From assembly GCF_001553265.1 (NCBI RefSeq), contig NZ_KQ960662.1:1-64000 (forward strand): a stretch of DNA of 64,000 bases. Reading direction: 5' to 3'. Below the pieces are notes generated by a model. It was not told the origin of the DNA and searched no databases. It was given only the letters and a program-made list of their open reading frames with translations. Origin of the DNA: Prevotella sp. DNF00663 (lineage in GTDB: Bacteria; Bacteroidota; Bacteroidia; Bacteroidales; Bacteroidaceae). Shown here one piece after another: positions 44,495 through 53,509 of this stretch (position 1 is the stretch's first letter; each line of letters begins with the position of its first letter). The translations under genes and the position numbers were made by a program.

Positions 44495-47464
44495 ATGAAA
44501 AGAACGCTTTGGACCATGTTGTTGTTGCTGGCAACGACTGCATTGTTTGCCCAAAATAGAAATATAACGGGTACACTTACTGATAAAGATACGAAAGAAC
44601 CACTCGTACAAACCACCATCCAACTGTTGCGACAGAAAGATAGTACGTTTGTGACAGGGGCTATATCCGACGATAATGGTCGGTTTTCGGTGGTAGCACC
44701 TGAGGATGGTAACTATCTCGTCAAGATTTCGAGTGTGGGCTATGTATCGGTGTTGAAACCTATCAAGATTGTTAATGGTGCCGACGTAGCATTGGGGTCG
44801 ATCATCATGAAGGCCGATGCCATTATGTTAAAAGGAACAACTGTCATGGGGCATGCCACTAAAGTGGTGTCTCACGAAGACACCTTTATGTATAATGCCG
44901 CGGCCTATCGCACACCCGAAGGGTCGACAATAGAAGAACTTGTGAAGCGTTTGCCGGGTGCAGAGGTAAAGAGCGACGGTACAATAACGGTCAATGGCAA
45001 GGAAGTAAAGAAGATATTGATAGACGGAAAGGAGTTTATGACGGGCGATACGAAAACGGCCTTGAAGAATTTGCCTACCTCGATTGTAGACCGAATCAAG
45101 GCATACGATCAGAAGAGCGACCTTTCACGCGTTACAGGTATCGACGATGGCGAGGAACAGACGGTACTCGACTTTGGTCTCAAACCGGGTATGCATAAAG
45201 GCATGTTTAGTAATATTGACCTCAGTGTAGGTACGAATAGTCGTTATTCTGACAGATTGATGGGTGCCTATTTCAACGATAAATACCGCTTTATGCTCTT
45301 TGCCAATGCCAACAATACCAATGATATGGGCTTTCCCGGTGGCGGTGGAAGAGGAAACTTTGGTATGAATAGACAGGGACTGATGGCTACCAAGATGATT
45401 GGAGCCAACTTTAATTATGAGAATAAGGGTAAGTTGAAGCTCGATGCCAGCCTGCGTTGGAATCATTCGGATGGCGATGCCAATACACAAACATCCGTCC
45501 AAAACTTCATGGCAAAGTCGGGTGCTTATTCAAATACCAACAGTCAAAACTATACGCGCAGCAATAGTTGGGACGGAAGAATGCGGCTGGAATGGACGCC
45601 CGACAGCATGACCAATATCATGTTCCGTCCGTCTTTCACCTATTCTACAAACGATGGACGGTCGGTTCAAGCCTCGGCATCATACAATGTCGATCCCTAT
45701 ACGCTCGTTACCAATCCTCTGTCGGCCGAGTCGATAGCTCTGTTGGCTGTTGATAGCCTGATGGTTAACACGCGCAATACAAGTAGTCTGAGTTATGGTA
45801 ATAATAAAAATATAAATGGGGTGTTGCAATACAATCGACGCTTGGGACATAACGGGCGTAACTTTACACTGCATGTAGCAGGTAATTACGGTTCGAGCGA
45901 CTCCAAGAATCTGTCGCTTAGCGATGTCCGTCTCTATCAAGTGATGAATGCATTGGGCAATGACTCGACCTATCAAACGTATCGTTGGAATCTCGTACCG
46001 ACTCGCAATTGGGGGTATAGCGCTGAATTTACCTATAGCGAACCTCTTTGGCGTGCGGTGTTCTTGCAATTCTCTTATCAATTCCAATACAAATATACGA
46101 AGAGCGATCGCTCTACTTACGACTTTAGTAGTCTTGGTGGCGGCTTCTTCGGTAATACTCCGCTGTTGTTCAGGGGATGGGATAACTACTTGAGTTTGTT
46201 GCCAAACCAGCTCGATAGTTACGAGAATAAGGATTTGAGTCGCTTCTCTGTCTATAAAAACTACATCCATGAGTTCAACTTGATGCTTCGTGTGATTCGT
46301 GCAAAGTATAAGTTGAATGTGGGTGTCATGGTACAACCGCAGAATACCAGTTACCAACAAGACTATTTAGGCATACATGTTGACACCACACGCTCAGTGG
46401 TTAACGTGACGCCAACATTTGATTTCCGCTATAAATTCAGTAATGTCAGCAATCTTAGAATCAATTATCGAGGTACTACATCGCAGCCATCTATGAGCCA
46501 GTTGTTGGATGTTACGGACGACAGCGACCCCTTGAATATCTCGAAAGGTAATCCGGGATTGAAGCCAGCATTTACCAATAACTTCCGCTTCTTTTACAAT
46601 AATTTCAACGAGAAAAGCCAGCGTGCATTCATGACATTCCTGAATTACAGCAACACACGCAACAGTATTAGTAATATGGTAACGTATGATGAGAAGACCG
46701 GTGGGCGTATCGTGCAACCCCAAAATATCAATGGTAACTGGAATATGATGGGTGCTGTGATGTATAATACCCCGATAGATTCGGCCGGATTCTTCAATAT
46801 GAATACGTTTACCAATGTTGGTTATAATAATTATGTGGGCTATTTGGCTGTGGACAGAACGTCGAACTCGGTCAAGAATACGACACGCTCGCTCTCTTTG
46901 GGCGAACGCTTGGAGACCACATATCGCAACGGTTGGTTGGAATTGGGGCTTGATGGTTCGCTCAATTTTACACGCAGTAAGAATCAATTGCAAAGTCTCA
47001 ACAATCTCAATACGTGGCAATTTGCCTATGGAGGTTCGGTGAATGTGACGCTACCGTGGGGCATGAGTGTGTCTACAGGATTGCACGAGAACAGTCGTCG
47101 TGGTTTTAGCGATGCGTCGATGAATACCAATGAACTGGTTTGGAATGCGCAAATATCTCAAGGATTCCTCAAAGGAAAGCCGTTATCTGTTTCATTGCAG
47201 TTCTATGATATACTCAATAACCAGAGCAATCTGAGCCGTGCCATCAATGCAACGCAGCGTACCGATACATGGTATAACAGTGTGAACAGCTATGCTATGC
47301 TCCATGTAATCTATCGTTTGAATCTCTTTGGTGGTAAGGATGCACGTGTCCGTGGTCGTCGTGGAGGCCCCGATGGTCCGCGCGATGGTGGTCCCAGCCG
47401 TCGTCCCGGAGGATTTGGAGGCTTCGGGCACGATAGATTTGGTGGTGGTCCCGGCCGCTTCTAA
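44495..47464 (+). CDS. TonB-dependent-receptor-like outer-membrane protein with Gly/Arg-rich tail
   Basis: 989 residues, signal peptide ending LFA-QN, a CarboxypepD_reg domain (about 22-110; GTLTDKDTKEPLVQTTIQLL), a degenerate plug (about 115-220; SHEDTFMYNAAAYRTPEGS, VNGKEVKKILIDGKEF) and an outer-membrane beta-barrel of the OMP_b-brl_3 class. The barrel appears to end at the strand HVIYRLNLF (residue 945). The last 44 residues (946-989) are almost only Gly, Arg, Pro, Asp and Phe. No SusD or lipoprotein partner is near. The ligand is unknown. A bidirectional terminator follows. Confidence 0.85.
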   Translation: MKRTLWTMLLLLATTALFAQNRNITGTLTDKDTKEPLVQTTIQLLRQKDSTFVTGAISDDNGRFSVVAPEDGNYLVKISSVGYVSVLKPIKIVNGADVALGSIIMKADAIMLKGTTVMGHATKVVSHEDTFMYNAAAYRTPEGSTIEELVKRLPGAEVKSDGTITVNGKEVKKILIDGKEFMTGDTKTALKNLPTSIVDRIKAYDQKSDLSRVTGIDDGEEQTVLDFGLKPGMHKGMFSNIDLSVGTNSRYSDRLMGAYFNDKYRFMLFANANNTNDMGFPGGGGRGNFGMNRQGLMATKMIGANFNYENKGKLKLDASLRWNHSDGDANTQTSVQNFMAKSGAYSNTNSQNYTRSNSWDGRMRLEWTPDSMTNIMFRPSFTYSTNDGRSVQASASYNVDPYTLVTNPLSAESIALLAVDSLMVNTRNTSSLSYGNNKNINGVLQYNRRLGHNGRNFTLHVAGNYGSSDSKNLSLSDVRLYQVMNALGNDSTYQTYRWNLVPTRNWGYSAEFTYSEPLWRAVFLQFSYQFQYKYTKSDRSTYDFSSLGGGFFGNTPLLFRGWDNYLSLLPNQLDSYENKDLSRFSVYKNYIHEFNLMLRVIRAKYKLNVGVMVQPQNTSYQQDYLGIHVDTTRSVVNVTPTFDFRYKFSNVSNLRINYRGTTSQPSMSQLLDVTDDSDPLNISKGNPGLKPAFTNNFRFFYNNFNEKSQRAFMTFLNYSNTRNSISNMVTYDEKTGGRIVQPQNINGNWNMMGAVMYNTPIDSAGFFNMNTFTNVGYNNYVGYLAVDRTSNSVKNTTRSLSLGERLETTYRNGWLELGLDGSLNFTRSKNQLQSLNNLNTWQFAYGGSVNVTLPWGMSVSTGLHENSRRGFSDASMNTNELVWNAQISQGFLKGKPLSVSLQFYDILNNQSNLSRAINATQRTDTWYNSVNSYAMLHVIYRLNLFGGKDARVRGRRGGPDGPRDGGPSRRPGGFGGFGHDRFGGGPGRF

Positions 47465-47475
47465 TGTCTATCAAT

Positions 47476-47515
47476 AAGAAAAGCGATACAGCTAAGTGTC
47501 TGTATCGCTTTTCTT
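47476..47515. terminator. Bidirectional terminator between the receptor gene and purN
   Basis: Perfect 16-bp arms AAGAAAAGCGATACAG (47476-47491) and CTGTATCGCTTTTCTT (47500-47515), 8-nt loop, with A-tract and T-tract on the two sides. It lies between convergent gene ends and can serve both. Confidence 0.85.
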
Positions 47516-47518
47516 ATA

Positions 47519-48097
47519 TCATTCTTCCGTATGTTCGATAATAATCTTTTCGATAGCTTGTGGGAAGTGTTTTTGCTCTAATAATTGCTCTTTGGCGGCA
47601 ATATCTTCGGGGGTATCGGTGGGAAGAAGAGGAATCTTGTATTGTGCCAAAATCTCTCCGCCGTCGCAGACATTGCTTACCCAGTGTATCGTCATACCTG
47701 TCTCTGTATCTCCGGCAGCCTTCACAGCCTCGTGGACGTGGTGTCCGTACATGCCTTTTCCACCGTATTTAGGCAGTAGGGCAGGGTGGAGATTGACCAT
47801 TCGATGGTCGTAGGCAGAGATTAAAAACGATGGAATCATGACGAGGAATCCGGCTAATACGATGAAATCTATATGATACTTGCTTAGTAACGGCATCATG
47901 ATGGCTTCATCATTGAACTTCTCTTTTGGCACTATCTCGGTGGGAATATGATACTTATGGGCACGAATAAGCGCGTAGGCATCGGCCTTGTTGCTGAGTA
48001 CAAGTGCTACTCGGATGGAGGAATGTCCGCTGAAATAGCGAATGATATTCTCACAGTTGGAACCGTTTCCCGAAGCAAATATTGCTATTTGAACCAT
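47519..48097 (-). CDS. purN: Phosphoribosylglycinamide formyltransferase
   Basis: 192 residues. Transfers a formyl group from 10-formyl-THF to GAR in purine synthesis. Motifs: IFASGNGSNCENII (substrate loop), VLAGFLVMIPSFLI, NLHPALLPKYGGKGMYGHHVHEAV (catalytic Asn/His) and TGMTIHWV with the later CDGGEILAQ. First in a leftward group is rplY, with pth and hslR between; purN is the last gene before the terminator. Confidence 0.95.
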   Translation of the reverse strand: MVQIAIFASGNGSNCENIIRYFSGHSSIRVALVLSNKADAYALIRAHKYHIPTEIVPKEKFNDEAIMMPLLSKYHIDFIVLAGFLVMIPSFLISAYDHRMVNLHPALLPKYGGKGMYGHHVHEAVKAAGDTETGMTIHWVSNVCDGGEILAQYKIPLLPTDTPEDIAAKEQLLEQKHFPQAIEKIIIEHTEE

Positions 48098-48133
48098 CGT
48101 CGATATATTTAATTCAATGTGTGTGGAAGCCGA

Positions 48134-48556
48134 TTATTCTTCATCATCCCAGCCTTCATCATCATCGAAGCCGAAGATAGAGGGCTCGACGAATGAGTCG
48201 AGAGCCCGACGTTCTTTCTTAGTTGGGCGTCCTGTACCGCGTGCTCTGTCAACAAAGCCACTGATACGACTCATTTCGAGTAGCTCGTATTGCTTGGCTT
48301 CGGTTACATTCTCATATACTTGAGGTACGAGTTTGGCACCCACACGATTTTCAATGCATTGGAGTATCTTGAAGGAATAGACGATGGGAGCTTTCTTTAC
48401 ATTAATCGTTTCGCCTACTTTCACCATCCTGCTGGGCTTAACCGTTGTTCCGTTGACTGAAACTCGGCCGTTTTTGCAGGCATCGGCAGCGATGGAGCGT
48501 GTCTTAAAGATACGTGCTGCCCATAGCCATTTGTCTATTCTTGCAGTCTCTGCCAT
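48134..48556 (-). CDS. hslR: S4-domain RNA-binding heat-shock protein (Hsp15-like)
   Basis: 140 residues. The S4 domain covers about 5-65 (RIDKWLWAARIFKTRSIAADAC, GRVSVNGTTVKPSRMVKVGE), as in Hsp15, which binds stalled 50S subunits carrying nascent chains. The C-terminus is acidic (DDDEGWDDEE). Two bases separate it from pth upstream, consistent with one operon of translation-quality genes. Confidence 0.88.
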   Translation of the reverse strand: MAETARIDKWLWAARIFKTRSIAADACKNGRVSVNGTTVKPSRMVKVGETINVKKAPIVYSFKILQCIENRVGAKLVPQVYENVTEAKQYELLEMSRISGFVDRARGTGRPTKKERRALDSFVEPSIFGFDDDEGWDDEE

Positions 48557-48558
48557 GA

Positions 48559-49131
48559 TTATTTCTTTCCTAATTTATTGAATTGGTTCATTGTAATGTC
48601 TATGCCGGCGAGTGCAAAGCTTTTGATAATCTCGCAAGCTGTATCAATAGCTGGTTGTAAAGCCTTCATATCTTCATCATCATAATGTCCCAATACCCAG
48701 TCTACCTGACCGCCACGAGGGTATTCGTTGCCTATCCCCATACGTAGACGAGCATAGTTTTGTCCTATCAGTTGTTGTATATGGCCCAGTCCGTTGTGGC
48801 CTCCATTGCTTCCATTTCCTTTTAGTCGGAAAGCTCCAAGAGGCAGTGCCACGTCGTCACTGATGACAAGTAAGCGGCTTTGGTCGATATTCTCTTTGGT
48901 AAGCCAATATCTAACGGCGTTGCCACTAAGATTCATAAACGTAGTAGGCTTGAGCAGAATAATCTTTCGTCCTTTGATAGAAGTCTCGGCTACAAAGCCA
49001 TATCGCTTATCTTCAAAAACAATATTGGACGCTTTAGCGAAAGCGTCCAATACCATAAATCCTGTGTTGTGTCGGGTATTCTGGTATTCGTCACCGGGAT
49101 TACCCAACCCACATATCAAATATTTGTCCAT
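48559..49131 (-). CDS. pth: Peptidyl-tRNA hydrolase
   Basis: 190 residues. Recycles peptidyl-tRNA released from ribosomes. Motifs: [20 protein letters not shown] (catalytic His), [38 protein letters not shown]. It is 3 bp after rplY and 2 bp before hslR, so all three are co-transcribed. Confidence 0.96.
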   Translation of the reverse strand: MDKYLICGLGNPGDEYQNTRHNTGFMVLDAFAKASNIVFEDKRYGFVAETSIKGRKIILLKPTTFMNLSGNAVRYWLTKENIDQSRLLVISDDVALPLGAFRLKGNGSNGGHNGLGHIQQLIGQNYARLRMGIGNEYPRGGQVDWVLGHYDDEDMKALQPAIDTACEIIKSFALAGIDITMNQFNKLGKK

Positions 49132-49134
49132 TGA

Positions 49135-49752
49135 TTATGCATCAGCATCACTAGCTGCGTTATCAGCAGAAGCTGCAGCCATGCTTGCCTGACGTGTCAT
49201 CTTGATTGAACAAACGATCACTTCCTTGCTTGTAGCAATGTCGATACCCTCGAAAGAAAGATCACCTACCTTGATGCTCTTACCGATTTTCAAAGCTGTA
49301 ACATCTACGTCGAGATGCTCAGGAATCTGCATATAAGGAGCTGTTACATTGATCTTACGGATAGAAAGGTTCATACGTCCACCGTCGCGAACACCTTGTG
49401 CCAAACCAACCAACTTAACAGGAATACCGATAGTGATGGGTTTCTGCTCATTAATCTCGTAGAAGTCTACGTGTAGAGGAGCATCTGTTACGGGGTGGAA
49501 TTGAATCTCTTTCAATACAGCGGTGTGAATATCGCCCTCAATGTCCAACTTGATTACATAGATGTGAGGTGTGTAGATAATCTTACGGAGTTCGCTGAAA
49601 GATACTTGGAAAGCAAAAGCCTCGGGAGCACCGTTGCCATCTTTCTTCTCACCATACAAGTTACAAGGAATGAATCCTTCCTTACGGAGTTGCTTAGAAG
49701 CTTTCTTTCCAAGGTCTGTACGCTTCTTACCTGATACGTTAATCTCTTTCAT
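49135..49752 (-). CDS. rplY: Ribosomal protein L25 / general stress protein Ctc
   Basis: 205 residues, the long CTC form: N-terminal 5S-rRNA-binding L25 domain (about 1-95; KKASKQLRKEGFIPCNLYG) and C-terminal beta domain (VDFYEINEQKPITIGIPVKLVG). It ends in an Ala/Asp-rich tail. Promoter at 49839-49870 leaves a leader of roughly 80 nt, long enough for feedback control, though no known leader was recognised. Confidence 0.95.
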   Translation of the reverse strand: MKEINVSGKKRTDLGKKASKQLRKEGFIPCNLYGEKKDGNGAPEAFAFQVSFSELRKIIYTPHIYVIKLDIEGDIHTAVLKEIQFHPVTDAPLHVDFYEINEQKPITIGIPVKLVGLAQGVRDGGRMNLSIRKINVTAPYMQIPEHLDVDVTALKIGKSIKVGDLSFEGIDIATSKEVIVCSIKMTRQASMAAASADNAASDADA

Positions 49753-49838
49753 AATTGTGTTACTCTAAATTAAGTTTGAATTAAATAAGATTGCCTTAAT
49801 TCGCCATTACACGAGATGCGCTTTGCGAAAAAGCTTGG

Positions 49839-49870
49839 CAAAGTTAATACATTTCTTTCGATTGGACAAA
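49839..49870 (-). promoter_or_regulatory. Promoter of the rplY-pth-hslR set
   Basis: On the minus strand TTTG (49867-49870), 20 bp, TAACTTTG (49839-49846). Confidence 0.65.
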
Positions 49871-49905
49871 AAAACAATTAAAAAACTCAGTTTTACAAGC
49901 CCATG

Positions 49906-49937
49906 TTTGCGTGTTCAAAGGATTTTAATTACATTTG
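49906..49937 (+). promoter_or_regulatory. Promoter of the nusB-yajC-ybbR-coaE set
   Basis: TTTG (49906-49909), 20 bp, TACATTTG (49930-49937), 45 bp before the nusB ATG. It is divergent from the rplY promoter, with the two -33 boxes about 35 bp apart. Confidence 0.65.
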
Positions 49938-49981
49938 CATCAATAACAACTCGAACATAAGACAACCAAAATTATTAGAGA

Positions 49982-51001
49982 ATGATTAATCGGGAACTTA
50001 TAAGAATTAAGATAGTTCAGTTAACCTACGCATACTATCAAAACGGGAACAAGAATATTGATACTGCTGAAAAAGAACTTTTTTTCAGTTTGTCCAAAGC
50101 TTATGACTTGTATAACTTCCTGCTCGAGCTCATTGTGGCTATTACGCGTGAGGAGCGACATCGTGTAGATATTGCCACACAAAGGGCTCAACGAGAGGGT
50201 ACGGAAGCTCCTTCTGCTAAGTTCGCTTATAATCAATTCGCCGTGCAACTGGAAGAAAACAAGATGTTGGAAGAGTTCGTTGAAACTCAAAAGCAGACTT
50301 GGGAGGAGGATATAGAGTTTGTTCGTAAGTTCTGTAACCTCATCGAGCAGAGCGCTATCTATCAAGAATACATGGAGAGTGGGGATGATTCGTATGAGAA
50401 CGACCGCGAAGTTTGGCGAAAACTATACAAAACTCTCTTTCTTGACAATGCCGAGTTGGATGCTCTCTTAGAAGAAAAGAGTTTGTATTGGAATGATGAT
50501 AAAGAGGTAGTAGATACCTTCGTGTTGAAGACTATCAAGCGTTTTGACCCCAAAAACAAGAGCAAACAAGAACTCTTACCGGAATATAAAGATGAGGAAG
50601 ATAAGGACTTTGCTCGCAAATTGTTCCGTGCCACAATTCTCAATGCAGCCCAATATCAGCGTTACATGAGTGATGCCAGTCGCAATTGGGACTTCTCTCG
50701 TTTGGCGTATATGGACGTTGTGATTATGCAGATAGCCATTGCCGAGATGCTCACATTCCCCAATATACCGGTGAGTGTGACCATTAACGAGTATGTAGAC
50801 CTTGCAAAACTCTACAGCACTTATCGTAGCGGCGGTTATATCAATGGTATGTTGGATACCATAGCCCGCTATCTCATCAATTCAGGTCACATGTTGAAAA
50901 CCATTGAAGAGCCTCGCGACAAGCGTCAGGCAGAGCATATCTCTCGCATGGAGCGTCAAAGTGAGCAGCAAGAAGAGATAGAGGAAGAAACAAAGGAGTA
51001 G
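49982..51001 (+). CDS. nusB: Transcription antitermination factor NusB (long Bacteroidales form)
   Basis: 339 residues, about twice the E. coli length. The NusB fold starts at the N-terminus (RIKIVQLTYAYYQ) and is clearest in the C-terminal half (DFSRLAYMDVVIMQIAIAEML, NIPVSVTINEYVDLAKLYS, GGYINGMLDTIARYL). A helical charged insert lies between. NusB with S10 binds boxA RNA for rRNA antitermination. Heads an operon with yajC, a YbbR protein, coaE and a DUF5606 gene. Confidence 0.92.
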   Translation: MINRELIRIKIVQLTYAYYQNGNKNIDTAEKELFFSLSKAYDLYNFLLELIVAITREERHRVDIATQRAQREGTEAPSAKFAYNQFAVQLEENKMLEEFVETQKQTWEEDIEFVRKFCNLIEQSAIYQEYMESGDDSYENDREVWRKLYKTLFLDNAELDALLEEKSLYWNDDKEVVDTFVLKTIKRFDPKNKSKQELLPEYKDEEDKDFARKLFRATILNAAQYQRYMSDASRNWDFSRLAYMDVVIMQIAIAEMLTFPNIPVSVTINEYVDLAKLYSTYRSGGYINGMLDTIARYLINSGHMLKTIEEPRDKRQAEHISRMERQSEQQEEIEEETKE

Positions 51002-51030
51002 AATAACAATAACTAAAAATACTAACGAAA

Positions 51031-51351
51031 ATGAATTCAATCGTTCTAGCTGCACAAGCAGCTCAAGGAGGTGGCGGCATGGGTATGCTCGTCATGATGG
51101 TAGCAATCTTTGCTATTATGTGGTTTTTCATGATTCGTCCACAGCAGAAGAAGCAGAAGGAGACTCGCAATTTTCAAAATTCTCTGCAAGAAGGGACAGC
51201 CGTTGTCATCGGTGGTGGCATCTATGGAACCGTTAAGCGTGTAGATATTGAGAAGCATACTGTTGACGTTGAGGTTGCTCGTGGAGTGGTTCTCACTGTC
51301 GATAAGACCGGTGTTTTCGCCGATGTAACAGCTGTTACTCCCAACGCATAA
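51031..51351 (+). CDS. yajC: Preprotein translocase subunit YajC
   Basis: 106 residues with one membrane anchor (MGMLVMMVAIFAIMWFFMIRPQQKKQKE), the diagnostic RPQQKK junction, and a cytoplasmic tail with GTAVVIGGGIYGTVKRVD. Accessory membrane protein of SecDF. Confidence 0.95.
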   Translation: MNSIVLAAQAAQGGGGMGMLVMMVAIFAIMWFFMIRPQQKKQKETRNFQNSLQEGTAVVIGGGIYGTVKRVDIEKHTVDVEVARGVVLTVDKTGVFADVTAVTPNA

Positions 51352-51359
51352 ACCAATTT

Positions 51360-52343
51360 ATGTTAAAAGCCATAGGGCATATATACAAAAAGATCAGAAA
51401 CTTCCTGTTCAGTTTGGTGAATAGGGAGTTTCTGGTTTTTTTGTTTTTCTTCGCATTAAGCGGTAGCTTTTGGCTTTTAACATCGTTGAACGAAACTTAC
51501 GAGGCTGAGATAGCAGTGCCGGTGAGGCTTGTTGGTGTACCGCGTAATGTGATTATCACCAGCGAAATGACCGATACTATCCGTCTGACGGTTCGTGATA
51601 AAGGCTTTACCATAGCCACTTATCAACATTCAGACCGTATTCGTCCGCTTGTATTCAACTTCTCTACCTATGCCAATACAGCTACTGGTAAAGGGACGAT
51701 TACTTCGACTGATTTGCAAAAGCAGCTGTATCCAATGTTGTATGGTTCCACACGAATGACCTCATTGAAGCCCGATAGGCTCTCTTACTTCTTCAATTAT
51801 GGAGAGTCAAAGAAGGTTCCTGTGAGGCTGTACGGCAATGTTAAGGCCGGAAAGAGTTATTATTTGGCTCAGACACGTTTCTGGCCTGAATACGTAACAG
51901 TCTATGCCGGTCGCCATATATTGGATAGTATCCAATCGGTTTACACCGTACCTATTACGCATACCAATCTTCAAGACACCCTGATAGAGCGTGTAGCTTT
52001 GCGCCATATACAAGGGGCTAAGTGCATTCCGGCGGTTGTGAAGGTAGGCTTCTATCCCGATATTCTGACCGAAGAGACGGTATCTGTGCCGATAGAAGCA
52101 ATCAATATGCCGGCCGGAAAGATATTGCGTATGTTCCCATCTCGTGTGAATGTCGTCTTTACTGTGGGGGCAAGCATGTTCCGTAGAATTGAACCGGAAC
52201 AGTTCAGGGTTGTTGCCGACTACAATGATATAGCCGGTCAGTATACCGACAGATGCCCGCTTCAACTACGCGTCTATCCACATGATGTGCGTGGAGCGAA
52301 GTTGGAGATTTCCCAGATTGATTATCTCATCGAACAGCAGTAA
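51360..52343 (+). CDS. YbbR-domain protein with N-terminal membrane anchor
   Basis: 327 residues. Anchor at about 21-38 (EFLVFLFFFALSGSFWLL), then a periplasmic region with YbbR-like repeats (AVPVRLVGVPRNVIITSEM; VPVRLYGNVKAGKSYYLA; VSVPIEAINMPAGKILRMFPSRV). YbbR domains occur in CdaR-type regulators, but no diadenylate cyclase is adjacent here. The gene is 8 bp after yajC and 10 bp before coaE. Confidence 0.75.
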   Translation: MLKAIGHIYKKIRNFLFSLVNREFLVFLFFFALSGSFWLLTSLNETYEAEIAVPVRLVGVPRNVIITSEMTDTIRLTVRDKGFTIATYQHSDRIRPLVFNFSTYANTATGKGTITSTDLQKQLYPMLYGSTRMTSLKPDRLSYFFNYGESKKVPVRLYGNVKAGKSYYLAQTRFWPEYVTVYAGRHILDSIQSVYTVPITHTNLQDTLIERVALRHIQGAKCIPAVVKVGFYPDILTEETVSVPIEAINMPAGKILRMFPSRVNVVFTVGASMFRRIEPEQFRVVADYNDIAGQYTDRCPLQLRVYPHDVRGAKLEISQIDYLIEQQ

Positions 52344-52353
52344 TTCTTTCATC

Positions 52354-52923
52354 ATGAAACAGCGTCTCAAAGTTGCCATTACGGGCGGCATGGGTAGCGG
52401 TAAAAGCTATGTGTGCAAGTTGCTGGGTGAGCTGGGTATCCGAGTCTACGATTGCGATGAAGCGGCTAAACGACTCATGCGCACATCGCCGGAATTACAA
52501 CATGAGTTGCAAAAACTGGTGGGAGAGGATGTCTATAAAAACGGAGTTTTGCAGAAGTCGGTATTGACTGCATACCTCATGCAGACCGATACCAACCGCG
52601 AAGCCATCAACAATGTGGTGCATCCTACTGTGGCTCGCGACTTTGAAGCGTCGGATTTTGATTGGTTGGAGAGTGCTATTCTCTTTGATAGTGGTTTCTA
52701 TCGTCGCGTACATTTCGACCGTGTGGTCTGTGTTTCGGCACCGCTCGAAGTGCGTATAAGTCGCATCATGCAACGCGATAGACTTACTAGGGAGCAGGCT
52801 CTCGACTGGATTCACCGACAACTGCCGCAAGAAGAGGTGGTCGAACGCTCCGATTTCGAGATTATCAACGATGGTGTGGCAGATTTAAAACAACAAATTA
52901 ATCGAATTATCAAACAATTATAA
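52354..52923 (+). CDS. coaE: Dephospho-CoA kinase
   Basis: 189 residues from ATG (MKQRLKVAITGG). A longer in-frame start upstream would overlap the ybbR gene and is not needed. P-loop GGMGSGKS (10-17), VYDCDEAAKRLM, and the lid region RISRIMQRDRLTREQA. Last step of CoA synthesis. Confidence 0.94.
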   Translation: MKQRLKVAITGGMGSGKSYVCKLLGELGIRVYDCDEAAKRLMRTSPELQHELQKLVGEDVYKNGVLQKSVLTAYLMQTDTNREAINNVVHPTVARDFEASDFDWLESAILFDSGFYRRVHFDRVVCVSAPLEVRISRIMQRDRLTREQALDWIHRQLPQEEVVERSDFEIINDGVADLKQQINRIIKQL

Positions 52924-52935
52924 TACATTATTCAA

Positions 52936-53388
52936 ATGGAAACAATTCTTTCTATAGCAGGTAAACCGGGACTTTATCGTCTGGTATCACGTGGTAATAT
53001 GAATCTTATCGTAGAGGCGCTTGATGCCACTCGCAAGCGTATGCCGGCTTTTGCCACCGACCGTGTGACAAGTCTTGGCGATATAGCCATGTACACCGAT
53101 GCCGACGACGTGCCATTGTGGCAAGTACTTGAGAACTTAGGTAAGAAGGAAAACGGCAAACCTGCTTCTCTTAACTACAAGAAAGCGAAGAGCGAAGAAC
53201 TGCGTAGTTTCTTCGCAGAGGTGTTGCCTAACTTCGACCAAGACCGCGTACACGACAGCGATATTAAAAAGTTGATTCAGTGGTACGATATTCTTGTGAA
53301 CAATGGTATCACCAATTTTAAAGAAACTCTTGCTCCTACTGAGGGCGACAATGTAGATGAACGCAAAGACCAACAGCCTGCCGAATAA
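52936..53388 (+). CDS. DUF5606-type protein
   Basis: 150 residues. Begins METILSIAGKPGLYRLVSRGN, characteristic of small Bacteroidota proteins listed as DUF5606 (name from memory). N-terminal beta-rich domain about 1-60, then a helical part (KKAKSEELRSFFAEVLPNFDQ) and an acidic, probably disordered tail. Function unknown. 12 bp after coaE, ahead of a terminator. Confidence 0.75.
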   Translation: METILSIAGKPGLYRLVSRGNMNLIVEALDATRKRMPAFATDRVTSLGDIAMYTDADDVPLWQVLENLGKKENGKPASLNYKKAKSEELRSFFAEVLPNFDQDRVHDSDIKKLIQWYDILVNNGITNFKETLAPTEGDNVDERKDQQPAE

Positions 53389-53411
53389 GTCGGTTGATAG
53401 CTAAACAGCAT

Positions 53412-53446
53412 ATAGAAGAGACGTCTTTGAAAGATGTCTCTTCTAT
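53412..53446 (+). terminator. Terminator of the nusB-coaE operon
   Basis: Arms ATAGAAGAGAC (53412-53422) and GTCTCTTCTAT (53436-53446), perfect, followed by TTC-rich sequence. Confidence 0.7.
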
Positions 53447-53509
53447 TTCAATCTATATACAACAATCAATGGACAAGCGATATGTCCATTGATTCTTTGT
53501 TTTCTCCTT

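Noticed and set aside
45680..46360. Long antisense open frame (226 codons) inside the outer-membrane receptor gene
   Set aside because: It lies wholly within a gene with clear family motifs, has a low-complexity Ile/Thr-rich composition typical of an antisense shadow, and has no promoter or domain.
49753..49838. Known ribosomal-protein leader or riboswitch before rplY
   Set aside because: The leader is long enough, but no conserved stem or consensus was recognised; left as an ordinary leader.
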